From Aliivibrio_A kagoshimensis (lineage in GTDB: Bacteria; Pseudomonadota; Gammaproteobacteria; Enterobacterales; Vibrionaceae): DNA of 64,000 bases. Position numbers and translations under genes: made by a program. Below the pieces are notes generated by a model. That model worked only from the letters and a program-made list of their open reading frames with translations, made no database searches and was not told the DNA's origin. Shown piece after piece: positions 36,883-46,127 of the stretch. The first letter of the stretch is position 1. Each line of letters opens with the position of its first letter. The stretch covers positions 8,154 to 72,153 of the forward strand of contig NZ_JAKJSQ010000015.1 of assembly GCF_050337105.1 (NCBI RefSeq), given 5' to 3'.

Positions 36883-38343
36883 ATGTTTAGTCGTCGGTTC
36901 AGTCACTATCTACCTTATGCGTTAATCTGTTCTGCTGTGATTTTCGCCTCGTCCAGTTTTGCTACTTCTGAAGAGTTTAAAAAGTGGAAACAAGAGCGAC
37001 AAGCTGAATACCTCGACTACTTAACTAGCGATCAAAAAGCGTTCCATGATGCATTGAAAAAAGATTGGGAAGACATGCGTACCCAAGCCGGGAAAAAAGC
37101 GTTTACTGAACCCAAAATAGATATTCCTCCTGTCGCACCCGAACCAACAACACCGCAACCGGATCTCACTCCTATTCCAGAAATTGTTATCGACATTCCA
37201 ATACCTTCTCCTGTGGTACCGATACCCGAACCTGAACCGTTACCCGAGATTGAGCCGATTATTGAAGATTCCAGTATTCAATTCGATTACTTAGGCCTCT
37301 CTTTTCAATTGCCAGAACTAGAGTCTTGGAATAATCCCATAAACACACCGTCGAGTGATGTGATTGCAGATACCTGGGCACAAAATATCACCTCGATCCA
37401 CCAAGCATCTGTTACTCTAAAACACTATGCTAACGAATACGACTTACCCGATTGGGCACTTATCTCTGTCACTGATATATACGCCAAACAGCTAACCAAC
37501 AATAACGAGAATAATAGTCAATTTATTGTATGGGCGCTGTTGCTAGATATGGGTTATGACGTGCGTTTGGGTTATGACAATAGTGATATTTTCTTACTCA
37601 TTCCCAGCCAACAGAAAATATTCAGTAAAAAGTCCATCACCTCTAATGATGTTACTTATTACACGTTAATTGGTAAGCAGCCAATGAACTCGCTCTATAC
37701 CTACCAACAAGATAGCGGTGACAAAAAGAGTTTTGATTTCTCTTTTAGTAAGCCACTTGTTAGCACTCAACTCTCTAGCCAAAAGCACACTCTGAAAGAT
37801 GATAAAAACGACACAGAATTAAGTTACTTTGTTTACTCACAGCTTAACGAGTATTATCGCCACCACCCTCAACTCGAATTCAATTGGTACTTTAAGGCGC
37901 ATCCAACCTCCGCCAACTACTTAAGTCTGGTGGATCAACTAAAACAAGCATTGGATGGCAAGCCTGAACGAGTCCAAGTACAAACAATTTTAAGTTTGAT
38001 TCAATTTGGTTTCGAGTATGAACTCGATGTGGATCAATGGGGAGAAGAGTACTATGCAGCGCCAATGCACACCTTAATGTTGCGTGCCGCTGATTGTGAA
38101 GATCGCGCTTTTCTGTTCTCTTTCTTAGTCGAAGAAGTGGTGGGGTTGAAAACCGTGGGTCTACACTATCCGGGACACCTTGCTGCTGCGGTTGCTTTTA
38201 CTAATAATAGTGGCGTGTCTGGAAAATATGTGATGCTGGAAGGTGAGAGATATTACGTCACTGACCCGACTTACATTGGCGCAAGTATTGGGGATGAGAT
38301 GCCACAGTATGACACTGTGGCACCAAAATTAATTACCTACTAG
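36883..38343 (+). CDS. Exported transglutaminase-like protein
   Basis: The product is 486 residues with a signal peptide (cleavage near SSFAT). Residues 28-75 are helical and charged; about 75-128 is a proline-rich linker. The C-terminal domain has a transglutaminase-like catalytic triad: Cys405 in RAADCEDRAFLFSFL, His432 in HYPGHLAAAV and Asp461 in YYVTDPTY. Such domains act as proteases, amidases or crosslinking enzymes in the periplasm. It is co-oriented with the LPP20 lipoprotein and divergent from the ABC operon. Its stop overlaps that of the NCS2 permease on the other strand (CTAG). The substrate is unknown; a partner in the locus is an attractive guess. Confidence 0.78.
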   Translation: MFSRRFSHYLPYALICSAVIFASSSFATSEEFKKWKQERQAEYLDYLTSDQKAFHDALKKDWEDMRTQAGKKAFTEPKIDIPPVAPEPTTPQPDLTPIPEIVIDIPIPSPVVPIPEPEPLPEIEPIIEDSSIQFDYLGLSFQLPELESWNNPINTPSSDVIADTWAQNITSIHQASVTLKHYANEYDLPDWALISVTDIYAKQLTNNNENNSQFIVWALLLDMGYDVRLGYDNSDIFLLIPSQQKIFSKKSITSNDVTYYTLIGKQPMNSLYTYQQDSGDKKSFDFSFSKPLVSTQLSSQKHTLKDDKNDTELSYFVYSQLNEYYRHHPQLEFNWYFKAHPTSANYLSLVDQLKQALDGKPERVQVQTILSLIQFGFEYELDVDQWGEEYYAAPMHTLMLRAADCEDRAFLFSFLVEEVVGLKTVGLHYPGHLAAAVAFTNNSGVSGKYVMLEGERYYVTDPTYIGASIGDEMPQYDTVAPKLITY

Positions 38344-39728
38344 ATGGCCCAACCACCGGCGTAGAAAATCACCAGTGTGATCGCAATTAATACTGTACCT
38401 AGGTTCAATTTCTTCCAGTCACCGGATACTAAACGACCAACAACCAACGAACTGAATCCGAGCATGATACCAGTAACAATGTTGCCGGTAAGTACGATAA
38501 ATACTGCACACATTAGCCCTGAAAGCGCATCGACTGAGTCATCAAAGTTCAGTTTCGTCACGTTACTCAGCATCAAAAGACCTACGTACATAAGTGCAGG
38601 AGCAGTCGCATATGCAGGAACTAAATAGCTGATAGGTGCTAAAAATAGCATCAATAAGAATAAGCCGCCGACCACTGTCGCGGTTAACCCTGTTTTACCA
38701 CCTGCCGCGGTACCTGCTGCTGATTCAATGTATACCGCCGCTGGTGCCCCGCCGACCATACCAGCAAAAATACTACTGACTGAGTCAGACGTCAGTGCTT
38801 TGCCACCATTGATGATCTGCCCATCTTTATCCAATAAGTTGGCTTGTCCGGCTACCGCACGTATCGTACCGGTCGCATCAAAGATAGCGGTCATTACTAG
38901 TGCCAATACACTTGGAATGATAATCGGGTTAAGTGCACCCATCACATCCATGGTCCCAATCAACGAGTTTTCACCACCAAATGTAGGCATGGCAAAGAAT
39001 CCTTGATATTTCACATTAGGGTCAAACGCTAAGCCGAATACAGAAATAGCAACAATCACGAGTAGAATCCCACCAGGGACACGTCGCTTTTCAAGGCCAA
39101 TAATCACGGCAAGACCAATGATTGACATGATTACGGGTAGTGAAGTAAATTCACCTAAATGCACAGGCAATCCGGCAAATTCATTTTTAACCACTAAACC
39201 CACGCCATTTGCAGCAATAAGCAATAAAAACAGACCAATACCAATACCAGTACCGTGTGCAATACCATACGGTAAGTTAGTTAAGATCCATTGACGTACG
39301 CCTGTTACGGTAATTGCCGTAAACACCACACCCATCAAGAATACAGCACCAAGAGCAACAGGAATGCTTATCCCCTGCCCTAACACTAAACTAAACGCGG
39401 TGAACGCTGTTAATGAGATGGCACAACCAATAGCCATAGGCAGTTTCGCCCACAGACCCATTAATAGAGAACCGAATGCGGCAATCATACAGGTTGCAAT
39501 AAAGACTGCACCAGGGTCAAAACCTGCTGCCCCTAGCATGCTCGGTACAACAATTACCGAATACACCATGGCCAAGAATGTGGTCACACCCGCTAGAACT
39601 TCCTTTCTAACGCTGCTCCCTCGTTGTGTTATTTCAAAATAACTATCTAATGAACTAAGACCTACTGGTTGCGGGTCCATTTCTGCTTCGGGTTGCGCAT
39701 TATGTACACTACTATTATCAGACATCAT
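38340..39728 (-). CDS. NCS2 purine permease, AzgA/GhxP-Q type (guanine/hypoxanthine)
   Basis: This is an inner-membrane proton symporter, 462 residues with about 12-14 helices. It is of the AzgA-like subgroup: RKEVLAGVTTFLAMVYSVIVVP near the N-terminus, and IFDATGTIRAVAGQA and ESAAGTAAGGKTGLTATVVG in the transport core. In E. coli the equivalents (YgfQ/YjcD) carry guanine and hypoxanthine. AAGGAATAC precedes the start; ATG 39725 is an equally good choice. It lies downstream of guanine deaminase, on the same strand, consistent with feeding guanine to it. Confidence 0.88.
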   Translation of the reverse strand: MMSDNSSVHNAQPEAEMDPQPVGLSSLDSYFEITQRGSSVRKEVLAGVTTFLAMVYSVIVVPSMLGAAGFDPGAVFIATCMIAAFGSLLMGLWAKLPMAIGCAISLTAFTAFSLVLGQGISIPVALGAVFLMGVVFTAITVTGVRQWILTNLPYGIAHGTGIGIGLFLLLIAANGVGLVVKNEFAGLPVHLGEFTSLPVIMSIIGLAVIIGLEKRRVPGGILLVIVAISVFGLAFDPNVKYQGFFAMPTFGGENSLIGTMDVMGALNPIIIPSVLALVMTAIFDATGTIRAVAGQANLLDKDGQIINGGKALTSDSVSSIFAGMVGGAPAAVYIESAAGTAAGGKTGLTATVVGGLFLLMLFLAPISYLVPAYATAPALMYVGLLMLSNVTKLNFDDSVDALSGLMCAVFIVLTGNIVTGIMLGFSSLVVGRLVSGDWKKLNLGTVLIAITLVIFYAGGWAI

Positions 39729-39843
39729 GTATTCCTTCTAGTTTATCATCCATAACAAAGGGTGAGGCAATGACACAGATGTGCATTCGCCTTCCTTCGT
39801 ATGTACTAATTGCAATTGAAATAGGGTAACTGTCTTTACATCA

Positions 39844-41160
39844 TTAGCTGCGTTCGTATACCAATCGACCATCTACATAGGTGCGATAAATGCTGCGATC
39901 ATCCGCTAATGTCATTAAAATAAATAGTTCATCTGCTAAGGACTTAGAGTTATCGAACCTAAGCTGCTGCAGTGGGGTGGCACAGGGATCGATGACGACA
40001 AAATCCGCTTCTTTACCGACTTCAAAGTTACCAATTAAGTGGTCCAGTGAAAGTGACTTAGCACCACCTAATGTTGCCAAGTAAAATGCCTCAAACGCCG
40101 GTAAACGATACTGTTGTAGCTGCATCACTTTGTAGGCTTCATTCAAGGTTTGTAACATGTTAAAAGTGGTTCCAGCACCAACATCGGTTCCCATACCCAC
40201 TCGAATATTACGCTTCCAAGCTTCTTGCAGTCTAAATAAACCGCTGCCCAAATAGAGGTTAGAGGTTGGACAGAATGCGATGGCTGAATCCGTTTCTGCT
40301 AAACAGTCCCACTCTTCATCTTCTAAATGAACACAGTGTGCAAACACACTCTTCGAACCAGTCAGTCCATAGTGGTGATAGACATCTAAATAACTTGAGC
40401 GTTCTGGGTATAAATCTCTAACCCATGAGATTTCATTCTTATTCTCACACAGGTGCGTATGAACATAAGTATCCGGGTATTCTGCTTTTAACTTACCGGC
40501 CATCTCAAGCTGTTCAGGGGTTGAAGTAGGAGCAAAACGAGGTGTAATGGCGTATAACGCGCGACCTTTTTTATGCCATTTATCAATCAACTCTTTGGTT
40601 TGGTTATAGCTGATATCGGCAGTATCGAGTAGATAATCAGGTGCGTTTCGGTCCATCATCACTTTACCCGCGATGATTCTCATATTGATTTTTTCAGCAG
40701 ATTCGAACAGTGCATCAACAGATTCTGGGTGTACCGTACCAAACACTAGCCCAGTTGTGGTGCCATTTCTTAATAATTGTTTGATAAAGAAGTTCGACAT
40801 TTCGCGTGCGTACTCTTTATCTGCGTATCTGGCTTCCGTAGGAAAAACGTAGTTTTCAAGCCACTCCAGCAGCTGCTCCCCATAAGCCCCCATCATTTCA
40901 GCTTGCGGATAGTGAATATGAGTATCCACAAAACCCGGCATGATCATTTTGCCAGGATAGTGACGAATACGAACAGTGGCAGGAACTAAGTGCTTTCCAT
41001 CTTCCCACTGTCCTACCCACTTAATGCGGCCATGTTCGACTAGCATTAATCCATCTTCTATATAACGTAAGTTCTCTTCAATTTCTTCCGGTTTATCGAC
41101 CACTTTCGCGATATCTAATAGTGTCCCACGAATTGCTTTTACTGCGTGTGAAAATTCCAT
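39844..41160 (-). CDS. guaD: Guanine deaminase
   Basis: This amidohydrolase converts guanine to xanthine and ammonia. The length of 438 residues matches E. coli GuaD (about 439). The zinc-binding HxH is in PGFVDTHIHYPQAEMMGAYGEQLLEWL, a guanine-deaminase hallmark. Later ligands are in HTHLCEN, FAHCVHL and GTDVGAG. AGAGGGTATT precedes the ATG. It is separated from xdhD by a terminator and followed by the purine permease gene. Its product xanthine is a substrate for the dehydrogenases encoded upstream. Confidence 0.94.
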   Translation of the reverse strand: MEFSHAVKAIRGTLLDIAKVVDKPEEIEENLRYIEDGLMLVEHGRIKWVGQWEDGKHLVPATVRIRHYPGKMIMPGFVDTHIHYPQAEMMGAYGEQLLEWLENYVFPTEARYADKEYAREMSNFFIKQLLRNGTTTGLVFGTVHPESVDALFESAEKINMRIIAGKVMMDRNAPDYLLDTADISYNQTKELIDKWHKKGRALYAITPRFAPTSTPEQLEMAGKLKAEYPDTYVHTHLCENKNEISWVRDLYPERSSYLDVYHHYGLTGSKSVFAHCVHLEDEEWDCLAETDSAIAFCPTSNLYLGSGLFRLQEAWKRNIRVGMGTDVGAGTTFNMLQTLNEAYKVMQLQQYRLPAFEAFYLATLGGAKSLSLDHLIGNFEVGKEADFVVIDPCATPLQQLRFDNSKSLADELFILMTLADDRSIYRTYVDGRLVYERS

Positions 41161-41210
41161 AATACCCTCTAAACTTTATTTCATAATTATAATTGTTTTT
41201 ATCAATAATA

Positions 41211-41248
41211 AAAAAGCGGTCTTTCACAGAGATGCAAAAGACCGCTTT
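41211..41248 (-). terminator. Terminator after xdhD-like gene
   Basis: AAAGCGGTCTTT and AAAGACCGCTTT form a 12-bp stem with a 12-base loop. On the minus strand it is followed by a T-run. It ends the ygfM-xdhD unit nine bases after the stop and sits just upstream of guaD. Confidence 0.88.
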
Positions 41249-41256
41249 GAGGTTTT

Positions 41257-44130
41257 TTATATTTTATTTAACCCTTTCAAGATTTTTTCTGGTGTAAAGT
41301 GCCACTCACGTAACCACACGCCACACGCATCATGGATAGCAGATGCAATCGCTGGTGCTGCACCATTCACACCAATCTCAGAGATAGATTTCGCGCCATA
41401 AGGCCCTACAGGATCATCACTCGGTACTAATACCGCTTTGAACTCAGTTGGGATATCACCAATTTTTGGTGCGCCGTAGCTCTTCAGATCGCGTGTTAAT
41501 GGGCTACCGTTATCATCATAAATCAGCTCTTCACTCATACTATGACCAATCGCTCGCATACTAGCACCGTAAATCTGACCTAGCGCCAAATCTGGGTTGA
41601 CCGGTGTACCACAGTCTAATAGCGCATGGAATTTATCCAGCTTGATCTCACCCGTACGAGTGTTGACCGCTACTTCAGCAAAGTTAGCACCATATGGGAA
41701 AGCGAACTCAGACGTTGTAAAGCAACCGTTGGTTAATAACTGTCCCCAACCTGTGCCACTCTCAGCAGTATGAGCAATATCGAAGAAGCTGACTGTTGCG
41801 CCTGTTTTACCTTTCACTAAGCCAGGTGCAACAATGGTGACATCTTCAACCGGCTCTTTTAGCAATTCAGCACCGTATTTCAAGATTTTCTCTCTCATTG
41901 CTTCCGCTGCAAGTTTCGCCGCGTTGCCAGAGAAGCACGTTCCTGAAGAAGCGTATGCACCTTTATCAAATGGGGCGTGATCAGTGTCGCCAGAGTGGAT
42001 GGTGATATCATCCAGTGGACAACTCAACACTTCCGCTGCCAACTTAACAATCACCGTATCCAAACCGGTCCCGATATCGGCACCCCCTGAGTGGATAATG
42101 AAGGTACCATCAGAAGCCATCTTCATGCTACAGTTTGCTTGGTCGATATCTGGGATGCCTGATTTCTGCTGAATAATGGCAGCACCACGGCCTACCTTCC
42201 AATCACCATTTGACGCCTTAGGTGAATCCCAATCAATCAATTTACGACCTTCGCGTAGAATCTCTTTCAAGGCACAGCTGTGCACTTTAGGAGTCGATGT
42301 CGGCATTTTACCTTCACCAATCGCCGCCAAAATCTTCAACTCTTGGCCTTCAACAACCCGGTTAGTTTCAATCATGTCTAAATGATCAATGCCTAACTCT
42401 TCTGCCAGTTCCGCCATCGCCATGGTTAACGCAAAGTTACCTTTTGGCGCACCGTAGCCCTGATATGCACCGGTAGGACAGATATTTGAGTAGTAAGTTG
42501 TTACGCGGAAATCAACGTTATCACAAGGATAAAGTGGTAAAGAGAGCGCTGGGCCATTTGAAGGTACGGTTAACGCGTGGTTACCATAAGGACCAGTATT
42601 GGCTAGGAACTCCATATCAATCGCAGTCAGTTTACCGTCTTTGGTCGCGCCAAGTTTCACCGTAACTTTAGCAACGTGACGAGTAGAATTACAGATGAAC
42701 TCCTCTTCACGTGTATGGTGGAAATAGACCGGACGGCCAGTTGTCCATGTCGCCCATGCACAAACGTCTTCAAGTAAGATATCTTGCTTCGAACCGTATC
42801 CGCCGCCTACGCGCTCTTTGACGATGTGTACTTTGTTCTGTTTAATCCCTAGGATCTTCGCCACTTGACGACGAACATGCCACGGCACCTGAGTCGCATC
42901 ATGCATGACTAAACGCTCACCATCCATGTAGCTGTAACAGATGTGCGTTTCTACTGGCAGTTGTTGTACCTGTTTCGATTCGTAAGTACGTTCCATAATG
43001 ACGTCAGCTTCTGCAAAACCTTTCGCTAAGTCACCGATATGACCACGAACACTGGCGGCAATATTTTTACGTGGGTAACACCCGATTGGGAAGTTAACGA
43101 TTAACTTTCCTTCACGTGGGTCAGCATTCTCATTCTGCTCAGCAAGATCATCCGGAGCACCTACACCATATTCGATTGGCTCATTATGAATGATAGGGGC
43201 ATTAGCATCACGCGCTTCATCAATGCTCATTACCGCTTGTAGTACGTCATATTCAACATCAATTAACGTTAATGCGTGCTCTGCGATCTCAACGCTTTCC
43301 GCTACAACAGCCGCTACACGATCACCAACATGACGCAGTTTTTGACCAAACATACGGCGATCAAGTGGCGATGGCTCTGGCGCACTTTGTCCGCCTGGGG
43401 TATAAGGTACATCGGGACAGTTTTTATGAGTGATGACAGAAACAACACCCGGAAGCGCTTCCGCTTTTGATACGTCTAATTCAGTGATCCATGCGCTAGC
43501 GTGTGGGCTACGTAGCATTTTAATAACACATGCATTAGCAGGAATTCTGTCTTCCACATAACATGGCTTAGCTTGAACCATAACTGCCGAGTCTATTTTC
43601 GGGCTATTTTTGCCAACAACATTAAGCTCTTCGCGAAACTCAGGCGCAAACTGTTTAGTGTAGCTAGGATCTTTCATTCGATTGGTTGCCAGTTCTACCA
43701 CTTCATAAAACTGTTGATAACCTGCATCACGACTGAACAGTCCTGACAGCGCATCATCAATCACATCACGTGATGGTTGCGCGTCTCTCTCAAGTAACTC
43801 AGTCAAAATCAATGCCAATGCGGGATCGTTATACCCTGACTGTACAACACCAACATCGATCATCGCTTGTTGAACTAGGCTAAGTTGATTCCATTCGCCT
43901 AGAGATTCCGCAGTCACTACAGACTTATCTTGTAATTGAGCTGCTATCAGCATTGAGGCATTAACCAGTTTTCCATTCAGTAAAATAACGTCTGAACCTG
44001 CAAAACCAAAACCATCATCACTATTACGAACGGAGTGATAACCTAAACCGTGTAGTAGCGTTTGAACGTTCTCACCTAGCTCACATTGTATTGTTTGTAG
44101 GTGGTCATTTAATGTAAAAGTAATAGTCAT
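41257..44130 (-). CDS. xdhD: XdhD-like molybdenum hydroxylase with degenerate ferredoxin domain
   Basis: The product is about 957 residues, close to E. coli XdhD. The N-terminal 150 residues have the layout of a 2Fe-2S domain, but the cluster cysteines are gone: the first site reads DGFGFAGSDVILLNG, the others VVQSGYND and LFSRDAGYQQF. The rest is the molybdopterin domain of the xanthine dehydrogenase family, with GGGYGSKQD, TGAYQGYGAPKGN and the catalytic Glu region GAKSISEIG. ATG 44130 is chosen for AAAGGATATTTAATC upstream and lies two bases after ygfM. It belongs to the YgfK/SsnA/YgfM set linked to purine degradation. The precise substrate (hypoxanthine or another purine) is uncertain. 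Confidence 0.88.
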   Translation of the reverse strand: MTITFTLNDHLQTIQCELGENVQTLLHGLGYHSVRNSDDGFGFAGSDVILLNGKLVNASMLIAAQLQDKSVVTAESLGEWNQLSLVQQAMIDVGVVQSGYNDPALALILTELLERDAQPSRDVIDDALSGLFSRDAGYQQFYEVVELATNRMKDPSYTKQFAPEFREELNVVGKNSPKIDSAVMVQAKPCYVEDRIPANACVIKMLRSPHASAWITELDVSKAEALPGVVSVITHKNCPDVPYTPGGQSAPEPSPLDRRMFGQKLRHVGDRVAAVVAESVEIAEHALTLIDVEYDVLQAVMSIDEARDANAPIIHNEPIEYGVGAPDDLAEQNENADPREGKLIVNFPIGCYPRKNIAASVRGHIGDLAKGFAEADVIMERTYESKQVQQLPVETHICYSYMDGERLVMHDATQVPWHVRRQVAKILGIKQNKVHIVKERVGGGYGSKQDILLEDVCAWATWTTGRPVYFHHTREEEFICNSTRHVAKVTVKLGATKDGKLTAIDMEFLANTGPYGNHALTVPSNGPALSLPLYPCDNVDFRVTTYYSNICPTGAYQGYGAPKGNFALTMAMAELAEELGIDHLDMIETNRVVEGQELKILAAIGEGKMPTSTPKVHSCALKEILREGRKLIDWDSPKASNGDWKVGRGAAIIQQKSGIPDIDQANCSMKMASDGTFIIHSGGADIGTGLDTVIVKLAAEVLSCPLDDITIHSGDTDHAPFDKGAYASSGTCFSGNAAKLAAEAMREKILKYGAELLKEPVEDVTIVAPGLVKGKTGATVSFFDIAHTAESGTGWGQLLTNGCFTTSEFAFPYGANFAEVAVNTRTGEIKLDKFHALLDCGTPVNPDLALGQIYGASMRAIGHSMSEELIYDDNGSPLTRDLKSYGAPKIGDIPTEFKAVLVPSDDPVGPYGAKSISEIGVNGAAPAIASAIHDACGVWLREWHFTPEKILKGLNKI

Positions 44131-44132
44131 GA

Positions 44133-44927
44133 TTAAATATCCTTTGCTAACTGCTGACATTCTGCAAGTAGATCGGTAATGATAACGCCAGCAACATAAC
44201 GTTTATACGCAACGCCGCCACATAAATCTTCTACGGGGTGTACGGCTTCAGAAACAGCTTGCTCTAACAATTCACCTTTCAGATCTTGAAGTTCCAGATC
44301 ACGTAAACGTACTGGCGTGGCATTTCCATTATATTTCGTAGACACACCATCAATGGCGATGATTTTGTTACCATTTTCATCAATAGAAACTGCGGCAGTC
44401 ATTACGGATAGGCCTGCTGCAGAACGTGTTAAGTTATACCCGATACACGCAATTTGAGGGTTTGGAATGATGACTTTAACAATTAATTCTCTTTCGTCTG
44501 CATTGATATATTCTTCAACGTTCAATTCACGATCATCAGCAAGAATCACGCGGGCACGAAGTGCAAACAGTGCTGGCACAATAAGAGCTTCACTCTGTTT
44601 AGCGGCAATCTCTCCACCAATCGTCGCTTGATTACGAACGTGTCTTGAGTAAATAAACCCTGCCGCTTGTTTAAGTGCAGAAGGCGTGAGTTCATGATCG
44701 ATCAATGTTTGAATGTTGCACGTTGCGCCTATATGCAGCGCTTCTTCATTCATTTCGATCTTATCAAGGTCCAATTTATCTAGCGAAATGGCAACAGTTT
44801 TGTTTGTTTTGGTTGGCGCTGCATTAAGCTTAGAACCACCAGAAAACCAAGTTGACACACCCGCATGTTCTTTTGCCAATTGGAGGGCTTGAGCTGTAGA
44901 GTTTGGTTGTAAATAATGTTCAATCAT
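44133..44927 (-). CDS. ygfM: FAD-binding subunit YgfM
   Basis: This is the FAD-binding subunit of the molybdenum hydroxylase, 264 residues (E. coli YgfM about 259). FAD motifs are WFSGGSKLN near residue 30 and RHVRNQATIGGEIAAKQ near 100-116, where a typical FAD subunit has RNxATxGGN. The CO-dehydrogenase flavoprotein C-terminal domain follows. It is first in a two-gene unit with xdhD. The 333-base gap before it holds its promoter. Confidence 0.88.
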   Translation of the reverse strand: MIEHYLQPNSTAQALQLAKEHAGVSTWFSGGSKLNAAPTKTNKTVAISLDKLDLDKIEMNEEALHIGATCNIQTLIDHELTPSALKQAAGFIYSRHVRNQATIGGEIAAKQSEALIVPALFALRARVILADDRELNVEEYINADERELIVKVIIPNPQIACIGYNLTRSAAGLSVMTAAVSIDENGNKIIAIDGVSTKYNGNATPVRLRDLELQDLKGELLEQAVSEAVHPVEDLCGGVAYKRYVAGVIITDLLAECQQLAKDI

Positions 44928-45260
44928 TGTGGTTACCTTTTTGAATCTTACGTAATTTAAAATCAGTAGCTTCTTCTAATTTAAAAATATCCGCTCATAT
45001 CAGCAGCTTCTTAAGTACTAAATAGCAACATTTAAGCCAAAATTTGTTGATAACAAACTAACTAAAGATAATGTGATATTGGTCGTGATTTGTTCGTTTT
45101 TCAGCGAATTTATGCTGTTTATGACGCAAAAATTCATAATCCAATGTGTGCCGAAAATTAAATCCAATACCAAATATGATTTTCTGAGAGGTTTTTTATC
45201 AAAATAAGAAAAAAGGCTATCAATTTGATATTGATAGCCTTGATAGGCGTTTCATCTTGA
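44928..45260. promoter_or_regulatory. Promoter region of ygfM-xdhD
   Basis: This 333-base AT-rich gap contains the promoter of ygfM-xdhD and, at its far end, the terminator of the preceding unit. The inverted repeat TTTGTT-GAT-AACAAA at 45043-45057 is a candidate operator. No ORF is credible. Confidence 0.5.
45213..45241 (-). terminator. Terminator of the ygfK-to-FAD-subunit unit
   Basis: AAGGCTATCAAT-TTGAT-ATTGATAGCCTT is a perfect 12-bp stem. A T-run follows on the minus strand. It lies 20 bases after the FAD-subunit stop. Confidence 0.9.
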
Positions 45261-46127
45261 TTATTGGTCGGCTAATTGGTTCAACCAACGTTTCAACAGT
45301 GCTAATGAAACACCGTGACGATAACTAGCTGTAGAGCGTTGATCATCAATAGGTTTAATAATGTCACCATAGGCGTTAACCACCTTATTGACCAATCTCT
45401 CTTGTATCAATGCCGTTGGCGGTTGTTGGCATAACAGTTTCTCTATCTCGGTTGATCGGATCACCGTAGGGCCAACAGCACCAAAGGCAATGCGCCAATC
45501 AACCATGACATCATCAACAACCTTTGCAACTCCCACCACAGATAACTTAGTAAGAGCATTTGCTGCTCGGGTTCCTACCTTGTGATAAAAACTGATAGGC
45601 CACTCTACATTAGGAATGAGTACTGCAATAAGCAGTTCATTTTCAGCGATTATCGTTTTTCCAGGTGCGGTGATAAAATCACTGATGGCCACCGTACGTT
45701 CTCCATCCACACTAGCAAGTATCACTAGCGCCTCAAGCACATACAGGGCAGGCAGTGAATCCGCAGCCGGTGACGCATTGCAGATATTGCCTGCGAGTGT
45801 CGCTCGATTCCTCAAGGCAGGTGCCGCGATACTACCAACACTCTGTTGCAGTATCTCTGGGACTAATGGATCACTCTCTATTTGATGGAGTTTGGCTCCT
45901 GCCCCAATACTGATATAACGGTCTCCTTTTACTGTTATCGCTTTTATCTCTTTTAATGACGTAATCGCATCTAAAAAGATTACGTTTTCATTATATTCTG
46001 GAGGGATCCCTGGTCGTGCACTGTGCTGAACCATGAGATCAGAACCACCAGCGAACAGGGTATGTTTTGCCTGTGCTAGCTTATCTAACACAACCTCCAG
46101 CGACTCGGGTCGATAACTGACTGTCAT
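45261..46127 (-). CDS. Xanthine dehydrogenase FAD-binding subunit
   Basis: The product is about 288 residues. It has the FAD-binding PCMH domain with TLFAGGSDLMVQ near residue 30 and PALRNRATLAGNICNASPAADSLP near 105-128, followed by the CO-dehydrogenase flavoprotein C-terminal domain. The ATG at 46127 overlaps the stop of the 2Fe-2S gene (ATGA), which favours it over in-frame ATGs at 46139 and 46148. It completes a separate three-subunit enzyme (Mo, FeS, FAD order) located between ygfM and ssnA. The FAD subunit passes electrons to NAD or another acceptor. Confidence 0.9.
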   Translation of the reverse strand: MTVSYRPESLEVVLDKLAQAKHTLFAGGSDLMVQHSARPGIPPEYNENVIFLDAITSLKEIKAITVKGDRYISIGAGAKLHQIESDPLVPEILQQSVGSIAAPALRNRATLAGNICNASPAADSLPALYVLEALVILASVDGERTVAISDFITAPGKTIIAENELLIAVLIPNVEWPISFYHKVGTRAANALTKLSVVGVAKVVDDVMVDWRIAFGAVGPTVIRSTEIEKLLCQQPPTALIQERLVNKVVNAYGDIIKPIDDQRSTASYRHGVSLALLKRWLNQLADQ

